In this document: positions 1 through 9,260 of the stretch, piece after piece
How the letters are laid out: the number at the start of each line of letters is the position of its first letter
How positions within the stretch are numbered: position 1 is the stretch's first letter
Source of the DNA: Kribbella italica
Lineage (GTDB): Bacteria > Actinomycetota > Actinomycetes > Propionibacteriales > Kribbellaceae
Assembly (NCBI RefSeq): GCF_014205135.1
Contig: NZ_JACHMY010000001.1
Location: forward strand, 8,432,001-8,496,000
DNA: 64,000 bases
Direction: 5' to 3'
Program-made: the position numbers and the translations under genes
Notes under the pieces: model-generated
Told to the model about the DNA's origin: nothing
Databases searched by the model: none
Seen by the model: the letters and a program-made list of their open reading frames with translations, nothing else

Positions 1-215
1 TACTCGCCGTCCTTCAGTTCCGTCACCTCCCAGACGGCGACCGGGAGCTTGGGCTGGCGGATCCGGGTCCGGGCGCCGACTCGCAGCGCGCCCTCGTCGA
101 GCCGCTCGACCGAGTCCATGGTCGGAGTCCAGTCGGGCCAGTGGGCGACGTCGCTGAAGACCGCCCAGACGCGTTCGGCGGGGGCGTTGACGGTGGTGGA
201 GTGATCGAAGCGCAT
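1..215 (-). CDS. SRPBCC family protein, 5' part only
   Basis: Only the first 71 or so codons lie in the window; the rest is beyond base 1. The protein begins MRFDHSTTVNAPAERVWAVF, the usual first strand and helix of the SRPBCC (START/polyketide-cyclase-like) fold, followed by DVAHWPDWTPTMDSVE, typical of bacterial ligand-binding SRPBCC proteins of unknown ligand. The ATG sits inside a perfect 10-bp inverted repeat, and a TACCAT box on the minus strand (223-228) lies 7 nt before it. The mRNA is therefore probably leaderless and controlled by a repressor that covers promoter and start codon. The regulator is not in the window. Confidence 0.75.
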   Translation of the reverse strand, partial: MRFDHSTTVNAPAERVWAVFSDVAHWPDWTPTMDSVERLDEGALRVGARTRIRQPKLPVAVWEVTELKDGE

Positions 216-234
216 GTACCAAATGGTACATGCG
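211..234. promoter_or_regulatory. Perfect palindrome over the start of the SRPBCC gene (operator candidate)
   Basis: Arms CGCATGTACC (211-220) and GGTACATGCG (225-234) are exact reverse complements separated by AAAT. The repeat covers the minus-strand -10-like TACCAT (223-228) and the ATG at 215-213. This is the layout of an autoregulated TetR/MarR/PadR-type operator; which family binds is inference. Confidence 0.6.
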
Positions 235-338
235 CGGTCCGTGGCCGTCGATCGGCCGAGCGTCGACGCTGCGTGTACGGACGGTAAGAGTCGGGTCAGA
301 TCGGCGATTGCGGTGTGCCGACGATCCGGTGCCGCCGG

Positions 339-344
339 TAGGGT
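339..344 (+). promoter_or_regulatory. -10 box TAGGGT for the small membrane protein
   Basis: TAGGGT ends 7 nt before the ATG at 352, placing the transcription start at or next to the start codon. No convincing Shine-Dalgarno sequence precedes the gene, which supports a leaderless transcript. No clear -35 box. Confidence 0.5.
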
Positions 345-351
345 CGTCGCC

Positions 352-546
352 ATGGCCGACCAGAACACGAACCACGCCACCGAGAACGAGCAGGACCCGG
401 GCGCGAGCACCCAGATGTTCCGCGCCTTCGTCAGCGAGGGCGAGGTCCAGCCCGCCGAAGAGCCGAAGATGAACGGCCGCATGCTGGCCGTCGTCGGCGC
501 CGTCGTGGTCCTGATCGCCGTCGTCGCCGCGATCCTCGTCCTCTGA
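352..546 (+). CDS. Small single-pass membrane protein (64 aa)
   Basis: The product starts MADQNTNHATENEQDPGAST, has a hydrophilic acidic N-terminal half, and ends in one strongly hydrophobic segment (about residues 45-64, VVGAVVVLIAVVAAILVL) directly at the C-terminus. This looks like a tail-anchored or N-in single-pass protein. The ATG at 352 is preferred over longer upstream readings because of the TAGGGT box 7 nt before it and because the upstream translation is arginine-rich and unlike a protein. I do not recognise a family. It is divergent from the SRPBCC gene. Confidence 0.6.
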   Translation: MADQNTNHATENEQDPGASTQMFRAFVSEGEVQPAEEPKMNGRMLAVVGAVVVLIAVVAAILVL

Positions 547-1025
547 CCGACCCTCTCCTGCACGACACGACCACGGCGCCGACTGGGCTTCCCCTGCGCG
601 GCACGGCCGGCACGGTCAAGGTCGACGTCACGCTCGCCGGTACGTCCGTACGCTCAGCGTCTCGATGGGCCTGCACAAGCGCGACGACCGCCCGATGGGC
701 GTGGCCGCTCCGTGGAGACCGAGCGCCACCGCGCGAGCGCCGCGGCCCAGGACTCGGGCTCTCCGAAGTCGCCCTGGACGACCGCTGGTCTGGGACCAGG
801 ACGAGGAATCCGGCGTCGACCCGCGGTGACGCACGGGGATTTGCTGGTGGTCTTCGGTGGTTTGCCGGCGTCGGGGTTCTGCTCGCCGCCGGTGAAGAAG
901 CCTGGCGACTTCGGCTGCCTGATGAGCCGCTTCGCCGTTGCCGACCCCGACACTCCGGCCCTGCTGCGCGGGCTGGGGTCGCTGCTGCTGCCGCACACGC
1001 AGGTGCGAGATCGTGAGCTGAACAG
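547..1025. other. 479-bp stretch without an intact gene; possible decayed coding sequence
   Basis: No complete gene is seen. Between about 590 and 830, protein-like stretches alternate between two plus-strand frames: LPLRGTAGTVKVDVTLAG in one, then TLSVSMGLHKRDDRPMGVA in the other, then GLGLSEVALDD back in the first, then LVWDQDEESGVDPR and a stop in the second. This could be a gene broken by several frameshifts, or chance in GC-rich DNA. The open frame 712-1029 has poor composition and is not called. Nothing else stands out up to 1025. Confidence 0.3.
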
Positions 1026-1703
1026 ATGACCACCGTGGACGTGCACGTCGTACGGGTGTTCGTCGATCCCTCCGGTGCCTTCGGGAACCCGTTGGGGATT
1101 GTTGACGGCGCGCTGGTTCCCGTCGAGGAGCGGCAGCGGACGGCTGCCCGGCTCGGCTACAGCGAGACCGTCTTCGTCGACGATCCCGCGACCGGCCTGA
1201 TCCAGATCTTCAGCCCCACTGGGGAGATGCCGTTCGCTGGGCACCCGACTGTCGGCGTCGCCTGGTGGTTGCACGCGCAAGGGCAGCACGTCGACGTACT
1301 GCGGGTGCCCGCCGGTGAGGTGCCCGTCATCCGCAGCAACGGCATCACCGCCGTACGCGCCAACGCTTCCTGGGGCAGCACCTTCGACTGGCGCCAGCTC
1401 GACACCCCCGGCGAGGTCCTCGCCGCAAGCCCCGCGTCGTACTCAGCAGGCCACACCTACCTCTGGGCCTGGGAAGACGAACCCCAAGGCCGCATCCGCG
1501 CCCGCGTCTTCGCGCCCGCCATGGGTGTCCCCGAAGACGAGGCCACCGGCTCAGCCGCCACCCAACTCACCGCCCGCCTGGGCCGCTCCCTCCACATCAC
1601 CCAAGGCGCCGGCTCCCAACTCCTCACCACCAACCTCTCCGGCGGCTGGACCACGGTAGGCGGCCGAGTCCTCCCGGCCCCGAGCCGCACGATCACCACC
1701 TGA
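1026..1703 (+). CDS. PhzF family isomerase/epimerase-like protein
   Basis: A 225-aa member of the PhzF/diaminopimelate-epimerase-like superfamily. Visible family signatures are GAFGNPLGIV (about 18-26), GYSETVFV with the candidate catalytic Glu at 47, MPFAGHPTVGVAW (about 66-78) and EDEATGSAATQL near residue 180. PhzF itself isomerises a phenazine precursor; most members have unknown substrates and no phenazine genes are present here. At 225 aa it is shorter than the usual 260-300, missing sequence in the middle, but both halves of the fold retain their motifs. Codon use shifts toward C-ending codons in its second half. Followed closely by a small gene at 1705-2087. Confidence 0.8.
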   Translation: MTTVDVHVVRVFVDPSGAFGNPLGIVDGALVPVEERQRTAARLGYSETVFVDDPATGLIQIFSPTGEMPFAGHPTVGVAWWLHAQGQHVDVLRVPAGEVPVIRSNGITAVRANASWGSTFDWRQLDTPGEVLAASPASYSAGHTYLWAWEDEPQGRIRARVFAPAMGVPEDEATGSAATQLTARLGRSLHITQGAGSQLLTTNLSGGWTTVGGRVLPAPSRTITT

Positions 1704-1763
1704 CGTGAAGAGCGCCGTACTGGTCACGTACGCCCCAACCTCAGCGCCACCTGCCTCCAAGCC

Positions 1764-2087
1764 ATGGCACTCCTGGGCGCCGACCTCGCCCCCGGCGTCG
1801 CCCAGCTGACTGCCCCCGACGGCCACCTCTTCACCCTGTACGCCGGCACCCCCGACGACCTAGCCGACTACCGCGACGTAACCCTCGTCCCCGCCACTCC
1901 CGGCCTCGAGGCGCCCAACCTCGCCCTCCCCGTCAGCACGGCGTACGTCGAATGCCGCTGGGAAGATCTCTTCGCCACCACCGTCGCCCACCTCGCCGAC
2001 CACGTCCCAGGCCAACTCTGGGCGCTCGACAGCAACGACGTCGCTTGGGATGCCCGCGCGATCGATCCCTGGCGTATCTTGCTCTGA
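1764..2087 (+). CDS. Hypothetical protein, possibly frameshifted at its 5' end
   Basis: The intact frame gives 107 aa (MALLGADLAPGVAQLTAPDG...) ending in ALDSNDVAWDARAIDPWRILL. No family recognised. There is no in-frame start upstream of 1764 and no good Shine-Dalgarno sequence there. In the neighbouring frame a GTG at 1705, immediately after the PhzF stop, reads VKSAVLVTYAPTS, a plausible beta-strand N-terminus, and then becomes nonsense. Joining the two around base 1740 would restore a protein of about 127 aa. Either the gene has suffered a one-base frameshift or the real start is 1764. Confidence 0.45.
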   Translation: MALLGADLAPGVAQLTAPDGHLFTLYAGTPDDLADYRDVTLVPATPGLEAPNLALPVSTAYVECRWEDLFATTVAHLADHVPGQLWALDSNDVAWDARAIDPWRILL

Positions 2088-2307
2088 CCTACGCGACGAC
2101 GCCTGCGCCGCTGGTCGGCATCGCCGGTGACAGGCGTGCGCAAGCGGCGGTAGATCTGGGGAGGTGCCGGCTGCGCTGGTCTCCGCGTACGGCGCCCGCC
2201 GGGGCGAGTGGCAGGGACACGCTGGGGACGGTGTGAGTCTGGCGTAGTCGTTGACTCGGGGTGGTTGGCGGGCGGAGCATGGGTGCTCGGCTAGCGGGAG
2301 GTTCGCG

Positions 2308-3147
2308 ATGGCGGAGGTTGTGCGGGCGGCGTTGGTGCAGGCCAACTGGACCGGGGACCAGGAGTCGATGGTCAAGGCGCATGAGGGGTATGCGCGGGAG
2401 GCCGCCGCCCTTGGGGCGAAGGTGATTTGTTTTCAGGAACTGTTCTACGGGCCTTACTTCTGTCAGGTTCAGGATCCTGAGTTCTACGAGTACGCCGAGA
2501 CCGTGCCGGGGCCGACCACCGAGCGGTTCCAGGCGCTGGCCGAAGAGCTGGGCATGGTGATGGTGCTGCCGGTGTACGAGCAGGAGCAGGCGGGGGTGCT
2601 GTACAACACGGCCGCGGTGATCGATGCTGATGGCAAGTATCTGGGGAAGTACCGGAAGACTCATATTCCGCAGGTGAAGGGGTTCTGGGAGAAGTTCTAC
2701 TTCCGGCCCGGGAACCTGGGGTATCCGGTGTTCGACACCGCGGTGGGGCGGATCGGGGTCTACATCTGTTACGACCGGCACTTCCCGGAAGGGTGGCGGG
2801 CGTTGGGATTGGCGGGGGCGAAGATCGTGTTCAACCCGTCGGCGACCTCCCGCGGGCTGTCGTCGTACTTGTGGAAGCTGGAGCAACCCGCCTCGGCAGT
2901 GGCCAACGAGTACTTCATCGGGGCGATCAACCGGGTCGGCGTCGAGGAGTACGGCGACAACGACTTCTACGGGACGTCGTACTTCGTCGACCCCGAGGGC
3001 AAGTTCGTCGGCGAGGTCGGGGACGACCACAACCCGGAGCTGATCGTCCGGGACCTGGATCTCGGGCTGCTCGACACGGTCAGGGACCGGTGGCAGTTCT
3101 ACCGCGATCGCCGGCCGGACGCGTACGGGGACCTGACCAAGCCGTAA
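2308..3147 (+). CDS. Nitrilase-superfamily amidohydrolase, beta-ureidopropionase-like
   Basis: A 279-aa carbon-nitrogen hydrolase with the nitrilase catalytic triad: E44 in ICFQELFYGPYF, K117 in GKYRKTHIP and C154 in VYICYDRHFP. Beta-ureidopropionases and N-carbamoyl amine amidohydrolases hydrolyse N-carbamoyl-beta-alanine or related compounds to amine, CO2 and ammonia. The start at 2308 is chosen because GCGGGAGG lies just upstream; an in-frame start at 2251 would add poor sequence. It is followed after 16 bp by dihydropyrimidinase, the preceding enzyme of the reductive pyrimidine pathway, which strongly supports the ureidopropionase role. The exact substrate is inferred from this context. 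Confidence 0.88.
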   Translation: MAEVVRAALVQANWTGDQESMVKAHEGYAREAAALGAKVICFQELFYGPYFCQVQDPEFYEYAETVPGPTTERFQALAEELGMVMVLPVYEQEQAGVLYNTAAVIDADGKYLGKYRKTHIPQVKGFWEKFYFRPGNLGYPVFDTAVGRIGVYICYDRHFPEGWRALGLAGAKIVFNPSATSRGLSSYLWKLEQPASAVANEYFIGAINRVGVEEYGDNDFYGTSYFVDPEGKFVGEVGDDHNPELIVRDLDLGLLDTVRDRWQFYRDRRPDAYGDLTKP

Positions 3148-3163
3148 CGAAGGAGCGCCACAG

Positions 3164-4570
<1,407 letters not shown>

Positions 4571-4582
4571 AGGGGGAATCCG

Positions 4583-5575
4583 GTGGACTTCGGAGTGGTG
4601 TTCCAGTGCGACCCGCCTGCGTCAGCGGTGGTCGAGCTCGCCCAACAGGCCGAGCGGGCCGGGTTCAGCCACGTGTGGACGTTCGACTCGCACCTGCTCT
4701 GGCAGGAGCCGTTCGTGATCTACCCACAGATCCTCGCCGCCACGCGGAACGTGATCGTCGGGCCGATGGTGACGAATCCGGGGACGCGGGACTGGACCGT
4801 GATCGCGTCGCAGTTCGCGACGCTGAACGAGCTGTTCGGCAACCGCACGATCTGCGGGATCGGGCGCGGTGACTCGGCGCTGCGGACGCTCGGCGCGAAG
4901 CCGGGCACGATCGCGGAGCTGAAGCAGTGCGTCGAGGTCGTCCGTGAGCTGGCCTGCGGGCGCACGGTGGAGTACCGCGGGCAGCAGCTGAAGTTCGCCT
5001 GGGTCGAGAACGGCGCGCTCGAGGTCTGGGTCGCGGCGTACGGGCCGAAGGCGCTGGCCGCGACCGGGCAGGTCGGCGACGGGTACATCCTGCAGTTGGC
5101 CGATCCGGACATCGCGGCGTGGATGATCTCCGCGGTGCGCAGCGCGGCCGAGGAGGCCGGGCGGGATCCCGCGGCGATCAAGTTCTGCGTCGCGGCACCG
5201 GCGTACGTCGGGGACGATCTCGCGCACCAGCGCGACCAGACCCGGTGGTTCGGCGGGATGGTCGGGAACCACGTCGCCGACATCGTCGCCCGGTACGGCG
5301 CGAGCGGGACCGTCCCGCCCGCGCTGACCGACTACATCAAGGGCCGCGAAGGCTACGACTACGCCGAGCACGGCCGGGCCGGCAACACCCACACCAGCTT
5401 CGTCCCCGACGAGGTGGTCGACCGGTTCTGCCTCCTCGGCCCGGTCGAGAACCACCTGGCCAGACTGCGCGAGCTGCAGGCGCTGGGCGTCGACCAGTTC
5501 GCCGTCTATCTCCAGCACGACGCCAAGCAGGAGACCCTCGAGGCGTACGGGCGGGACATCATCCCGGCGTTGTGA
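4583..5575 (+). CDS. LLM-class F420-dependent oxidoreductase of the hydantoinase operon
   Basis: A 330-aa luciferase-like TIM-barrel protein with the N-terminal strand MDFGVVFQCDPPASAVVELA, the FSHVWTFDSHLLWQEPF segment and the ICGIGRGDSALRTLG phosphate-loop-like region of F420-dependent LLM enzymes. GTG start at 4583 behind GAAGGGGGA. Proteins of this subgroup are commonly found beside dihydropyrimidinase and ureidopropionase genes (family knowledge). Its reaction is not established; because no dihydropyrimidine dehydrogenase is present here, it may supply or remove the reduced ring, which is inference. A palindromic element begins at its stop codon. Confidence 0.85.
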   Translation: MDFGVVFQCDPPASAVVELAQQAERAGFSHVWTFDSHLLWQEPFVIYPQILAATRNVIVGPMVTNPGTRDWTVIASQFATLNELFGNRTICGIGRGDSALRTLGAKPGTIAELKQCVEVVRELACGRTVEYRGQQLKFAWVENGALEVWVAAYGPKALAATGQVGDGYILQLADPDIAAWMISAVRSAAEEAGRDPAAIKFCVAAPAYVGDDLAHQRDQTRWFGGMVGNHVADIVARYGASGTVPPALTDYIKGREGYDYAEHGRAGNTHTSFVPDEVVDRFCLLGPVENHLARLRELQALGVDQFAVYLQHDAKQETLEAYGRDIIPAL

Positions 5576-5671
5576 ACGCCCACCACTCACCAACCACCGG
5601 CGACGGCGACCGTTCCCGCCTGGAGGTGGCGGGACCGCCGCCGGAAACCGGGGTTGGACAGTGGTGGGCGT
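5576..5671. repeat. Intergenic palindromic element, copy A
   Basis: Left arm ACGCCCACCACT (5576-5587) pairs perfectly with AGTGGTGGGCGT (5660-5671), and the stem continues after two mismatches with CCAACC/GGTTGG. A nested hairpin TCCCGCC/GGCGGGA lies inside. It fills the 99-bp gap between two convergent genes, so it could act as a bidirectional terminator here. It shares its ends with copies at 27.3, 45.1 and 59.2 kb. Confidence 0.75.
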
Positions 5672-5674
5672 CCG

Positions 5675-6091
5675 TCAGTCGGGGGTGGGAGTCCAGCGGT
5701 AGGCGCCCGGCAGGAGATCGGTGGCGAGCACCGTGCCCGGGCCGTCCTCGGAGGGCAGGATGACGCGGATGCCCGGGTGGTAGTCGACCAGGATCTGGCG
5801 GTCGCGGCCGCACGGCCCGCAGACGCCGCGGCCTTCGTTGCCGACGGCGACGATTGTGGTCAGCTCCCGGGCGCCCTCGGCGCGGGCCCGGCCGAGGGCG
5901 ACCAGTTCCGCGCACGGTCCGCCGAGGAAGTGGTACAGGTTGATCCCGGCGTACATCCGGCCGTCGACCCCGCGGACCGCGGCGCCCATCGTGTAGATCC
6001 CGTCCGGACCGTCGGTGTTGGCGTCGACGGTCCGGCGGGCCAGCTCGATCAGCTCCTCGTCGGCGGCGGTCAGGGGGTGCAGGTCGAGCAC
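5675..6091 (-). CDS. Blasticidin-S/cytidine deaminase-like zinc hydrolase
   Basis: A 138-aa cytidine-deaminase-fold protein. The first zinc motif is GPCAELVAL (C60, E62 as proton shuttle), the second is CGPCGRDRQ (C91, C94). Classical enzymes have PCxxC; here the position of the last Cys is D97, while an extra Cys, C91, sits before the motif. This variant resembles blasticidin-S-deaminase-like proteins. GTG start at 6091 with GAGAGG eight bases upstream, 4 bp after the flavoenzyme stop, so it is the last gene of the five-gene minus-strand operon that starts at 10543. A nucleoside-like substrate is likely; which one is unknown. Confidence 0.8.
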   Translation of the reverse strand: MLDLHPLTAADEELIELARRTVDANTDGPDGIYTMGAAVRGVDGRMYAGINLYHFLGGPCAELVALGRARAEGARELTTIVAVGNEGRGVCGPCGRDRQILVDYHPGIRVILPSEDGPGTVLATDLLPGAYRWTPTPD

Positions 6092-6095
6092 GTGG

Positions 6096-7466
6096 TCACC
6101 TCTCGGGTGGGCCGTACGGGAAGATGCCGGTCGGGTCGTACGCCGTGCGGATCTCCGCGAGGCGGGCGAACGTCTCGGCGGGCCAGCAGGCTTCGTAGGA
6201 GCCGGGGACGGTCAGGCCGCCGGCGTAGTTGACGTTGTGCTCCGGGGACTTCCACGGCTCCAGCGGGGCCAGCACGCCCTCGGCGGCTCCAGGCAGCACG
6301 GTGGCGAACAGACTGGGATCGGGGGCGCCGATCAGGATCAGCGTGTACGACGCGCCGCGGCCGCCGACGGCGCTGCCTTCGGGGACGTCGCGGGCGACGG
6401 CGCCGCCGAGGTGGCGGATCTCGACCGCGACGAAGGGGATCTGCTGGGCAGGTCCGGCGGCGCCGAGGAAGGCTTCGGCGAAGTCCGCGTCGAGGTCGGT
6501 CAGCAGCTGGCCGCGGTCCCAGCCGGGGCCGGGGTCGCGCGGGTCGTTGTGGATGTCGGCAATCCGTGAGGCGGGGATCTCCTGGAGGAGATCGATGAGG
6601 ACGGGGGCCGCGTCGCGGATGGGTTGGAAGAGCCTTTCGCCTTCGGCCGCCGAACCGACGTACGCGAAGCGGATGCTCAGCACGGTCTTCCCGCGCAGCG
6701 GCTCGGGGATGAACTCGAGCGGCGGGAGGCGAAGGATGACGGCTGACGAGGTGGCCGCGTTGGGCAGCGTCTTGGTCCAGTCCAGCCACGTGGTGAACGC
6801 CGGAGCGATCTGGTCGGCGTCGAAGAACACCGAGCCGCCGTACAGGGTGCTGAGCTCGACGAGCTCGAAGTCCATCGAGGTGACGATGCCGAAGCCGGCC
6901 TTGCCGCCGCGCAGCGCCCAGAAGAGGTCCGGATCGTTCTGCGCCGAGGCGGTGCGGATCGTGCCGTCGGCGGTGACGAGGCGGAAGCCGCGGGCCCAGT
7001 CCGACGAGAAGCCGAAGGTGCGCGCGAGTGGGCCGAGGCCGCCGCCGGTGATGTAGCCGATGCAGCCCACGTTGTCGGAGGCGCCCGCGACCGGCGCGAG
7101 ACCGTGCCCGGCCGCGGCCGCGATCACCTCGGCCCAGCGCACCCCGGCGCCGATCGTCGCGATCCGGCGCTCAGGATCGACCACGACCCCGCCGAGCCGC
7201 CGGGTCGTGACGAGGATGCCGTCGGTCACCGCCACGGCCGAACCGTGGCCGGTGGCAAGCACCCGGACCGGTACGCCGGCCGCAGCTGCGATCCGTACGA
7301 CGGCCGCCGCGTCCTCCTCCGACGTGATGCCGACGGCAACGTCCGGTGTGTGCACGGTCGCCGTGTTCTGCGCGGCGACCTCCTCGGCGAAGCCGTCGTC
7401 GGTCGGCCCGAGGACCGGGCCGGTGGTGAGCTCGGCGCGAAGTGCGCCGATCAGGTCTGACGTCAT
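6096..7466 (-). CDS. FAD-binding (PCMH-type) oxidoreductase, berberine-bridge-enzyme-like
   Basis: A 456-aa flavoenzyme with an N-terminal PCMH FAD domain and a C-terminal BBE tail (NYAGGLTVPGSYEACW...IRTAYDPTGIFPYG). H74 in LATGHGSAVAV and C135 in NVGCIGYITGGGLG occupy the positions used for bicovalent FAD attachment in this family (inference from alignment by eye). Such enzymes oxidise sugars, alcohols or secondary metabolites. The start at 7466 is chosen for the GAGGGGG sequence nine bases upstream; an ATG at 7493 would overlap the permease stop as ATGA but lacks a comparable ribosome site. It sits between the sugar permeases and the deaminase, so it probably acts on the imported compound. 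Confidence 0.82.
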   Translation of the reverse strand: MTSDLIGALRAELTTGPVLGPTDDGFAEEVAAQNTATVHTPDVAVGITSEEDAAAVVRIAAAAGVPVRVLATGHGSAVAVTDGILVTTRRLGGVVVDPERRIATIGAGVRWAEVIAAAAGHGLAPVAGASDNVGCIGYITGGGLGPLARTFGFSSDWARGFRLVTADGTIRTASAQNDPDLFWALRGGKAGFGIVTSMDFELVELSTLYGGSVFFDADQIAPAFTTWLDWTKTLPNAATSSAVILRLPPLEFIPEPLRGKTVLSIRFAYVGSAAEGERLFQPIRDAAPVLIDLLQEIPASRIADIHNDPRDPGPGWDRGQLLTDLDADFAEAFLGAAGPAQQIPFVAVEIRHLGGAVARDVPEGSAVGGRGASYTLILIGAPDPSLFATVLPGAAEGVLAPLEPWKSPEHNVNYAGGLTVPGSYEACWPAETFARLAEIRTAYDPTGIFPYGPPER

Positions 7467-7489
7467 GCTGTGTACCCCCTCAACTGGAT

Positions 7490-8338
7490 TCATTCACTGA
7501 TCCCCGAGCGTTCGACTCCCTCGACGATCCAGCGCTGCAGGAAGACGAACATCACCACCAGCGGCAGGATCGCGATGCCGGCGGCGACAAAGAGCTGTGG
7601 CAGGTTGATGGTCTGCGCGGTCAGGAACGTGGACAGCGCGATCTGCACCGTCCAGGCGCTCTGGTCCGGCGCGATCACCAGCGGCCACAGGAACGCGTTC
7701 CACGACCCGATGAACGTGATCGTCCCGATCGCGGCGATGAAGCCGGTCGAGTTCGGCACCACGATCCGCCAGAACGTGCCCCAGTACGCCGTACCGTCGA
7801 GCTGCGCGGCCTCCTCCAGCTCGCGCGGGAAGTTCAGGAAGTACTGCCGGAACAGGAACGTCGCGAACGCCTGGAACAGCCCCGGCACGATCAGCCCACG
7901 CAGCGTGCTCACCCAGCCGAGCGTGGAGACCAGCACGAAGCTCGGCACGAAGGTCACCGCGGCCGGGATCAGCAGCGTCGCGACGATGAAGTAGAACACC
8001 GCGTTCGCGTACCGGAACGGGATCCGCGCCAGCCCGTACCCGGCCAGGCCCGAGATCACCAGGACCCCGATGGTCTGCACGACCGAGATCACCAGCGAGT
8101 TGAGCAGTGCCCGCCCGAACGGCAGCAGCGGATCGGTGAAGAGGTCGACAACGTTGTGCCACTGCAGCGACGACGGGAAGAGCTTCCAGTCCGGTGACGT
8201 GATGTCCTGCTCGGTCGACAGGCCGTTGCGAACGAGCAGGTAGAACGGCAGCAGGAACAGGATCGCGCCGACCACCAGGACGACGTACCGGACGACCGAG
8301 CCGGCCTGGTCCGCGCGGGAGCGCTGAATGGTCGCCAT
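7490..8338 (-). CDS. Carbohydrate ABC transporter permease (MalG type)
   Basis: A 282-aa inner-membrane permease with about six membrane segments, beginning with a basic N-terminus and VVRYVVLVVGAILFLLPFYLL. The EAA loop that contacts the ATPase is present as EEAAQLDGTAYWGTFWRIVVP. It forms a heterodimer with the adjacent MalF-type permease. One base separates it from that gene. No ATPase gene is in the operon, so a shared MsiK-type ATPase elsewhere is likely, as is common in actinobacteria. Confidence 0.92.
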   Translation of the reverse strand: MATIQRSRADQAGSVVRYVVLVVGAILFLLPFYLLVRNGLSTEQDITSPDWKLFPSSLQWHNVVDLFTDPLLPFGRALLNSLVISVVQTIGVLVISGLAGYGLARIPFRYANAVFYFIVATLLIPAAVTFVPSFVLVSTLGWVSTLRGLIVPGLFQAFATFLFRQYFLNFPRELEEAAQLDGTAYWGTFWRIVVPNSTGFIAAIGTITFIGSWNAFLWPLVIAPDQSAWTVQIALSTFLTAQTINLPQLFVAAGIAILPLVVMFVFLQRWIVEGVERSGISE

Positions 8339-8339
8339 C

Positions 8340-9260
8340 TCAGTCCTCCCTCTTGCCCAGTCCGAGGAACCGGCCCTGAACGAGCGCCACCAAGGCGATC
8401 AACAGAGTGAGCAGTACGGCGCCCGCACTGCCGTGGCCGAAGTCCTGACCTTGCCCGAGCGCGGCGTAGTACAGGTAGACCAACGGCGGACGCGCGTACG
8501 GCGGATAGCCGCCGGCGCTCGAGAGCAGGTTGTAGAACTCGTCGAACGCCTGGAACGCGTTGATCAGGAGCAACAACAGGACGGCGGTCGACGTCGCCCG
8601 CAACTGCGGCAGCGTGATGTACCGCAGCACCTTCCAGCCGGTTGCGCCGTCGATCGCGGCCGCCTCGTACAGCGATGGCGCGATCCGCTGCAGCCCGGCC
8701 AGGAACAGGATCATGTAGAACCCGGCCTGCAGCCACATCCGCGCGGACACGATCACCAGCCAGTACCACGGCGGTTGGGTGACCGAGAGCCAGGCGACCG
8801 GCTCGGCCCCGAACCAGCCGAGCACGGTGTTGGCCAGGCCGAACCGGACGCCGTTGAAGATCGACAGCTTCCAGATCAGCGACGCCACGACGTACGAGCA
8901 GGCGGTCGGCAGGAAGAACACCGACCGGAAGAAGGTCCGGGCGAAGCGGGTCCGGTTGACCAGCAGGGCCAGGCCGAGCGACGCGACGAACGTGGTCGGC
9001 ACGATGAACAGCGCGAACAGCACGAAGGTGGCCAGGCTGGACCGGAACGCGGAGTCCCGGAGCATGTCCAGGTAGTTGCCCAGGCCCACGAAGTCCGTCG
9101 GCGTGACGGTGTTGCGCGCGTCGAAGAAGCTCAGTACCACCGACCAGACGATCGGCACGTAGACGAACACGAGCAGCCCGAGCACGAACGGCCCGACGAA
9201 GATCACGAACCACAGGTTGCGGTCGTAGCGGCCCCGCAGCCGCGTGGCGAGGGCGGGCAT
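8340..9260 (-). CDS. Sugar ABC transporter permease (MalF type)
   Basis: A 306-aa permease with six predicted membrane segments starting LWFVIFVGPFVLGLLVFVYVP and the EAA-type loop LYEAAAIDGATGWKVLRYITLP. It is the partner of the downstream MalG-type protein. Its ATG overlaps the substrate-binding protein stop codon by one base (TGATG), indicating translational coupling. Confidence 0.92.
   Translation of the reverse strand: MPALATRLRGRYDRNLWFVIFVGPFVLGLLVFVYVPIVWSVVLSFFDARNTVTPTDFVGLGNYLDMLRDSAFRSSLATFVLFALFIVPTTFVASLGLALLVNRTRFARTFFRSVFFLPTACSYVVASLIWKLSIFNGVRFGLANTVLGWFGAEPVAWLSVTQPPWYWLVIVSARMWLQAGFYMILFLAGLQRIAPSLYEAAAIDGATGWKVLRYITLPQLRATSTAVLLLLLINAFQAFDEFYNLLSSAGGYPPYARPPLVYLYYAALGQGQDFGHGSAGAVLLTLLIALVALVQGRFLGLGKRED

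Noticed and set aside
712..1029. 105-codon open frame before phzF
   Set aside because: Low-complexity, Arg/Pro/Ser-rich translation without a ribosome site; more consistent with non-coding or decayed DNA.
2251..2279. TTGACT with a possible -10 upstream of the ureidopropionase-like gene
   Set aside because: No TANNNT hexamer lies 16-19 bp downstream.
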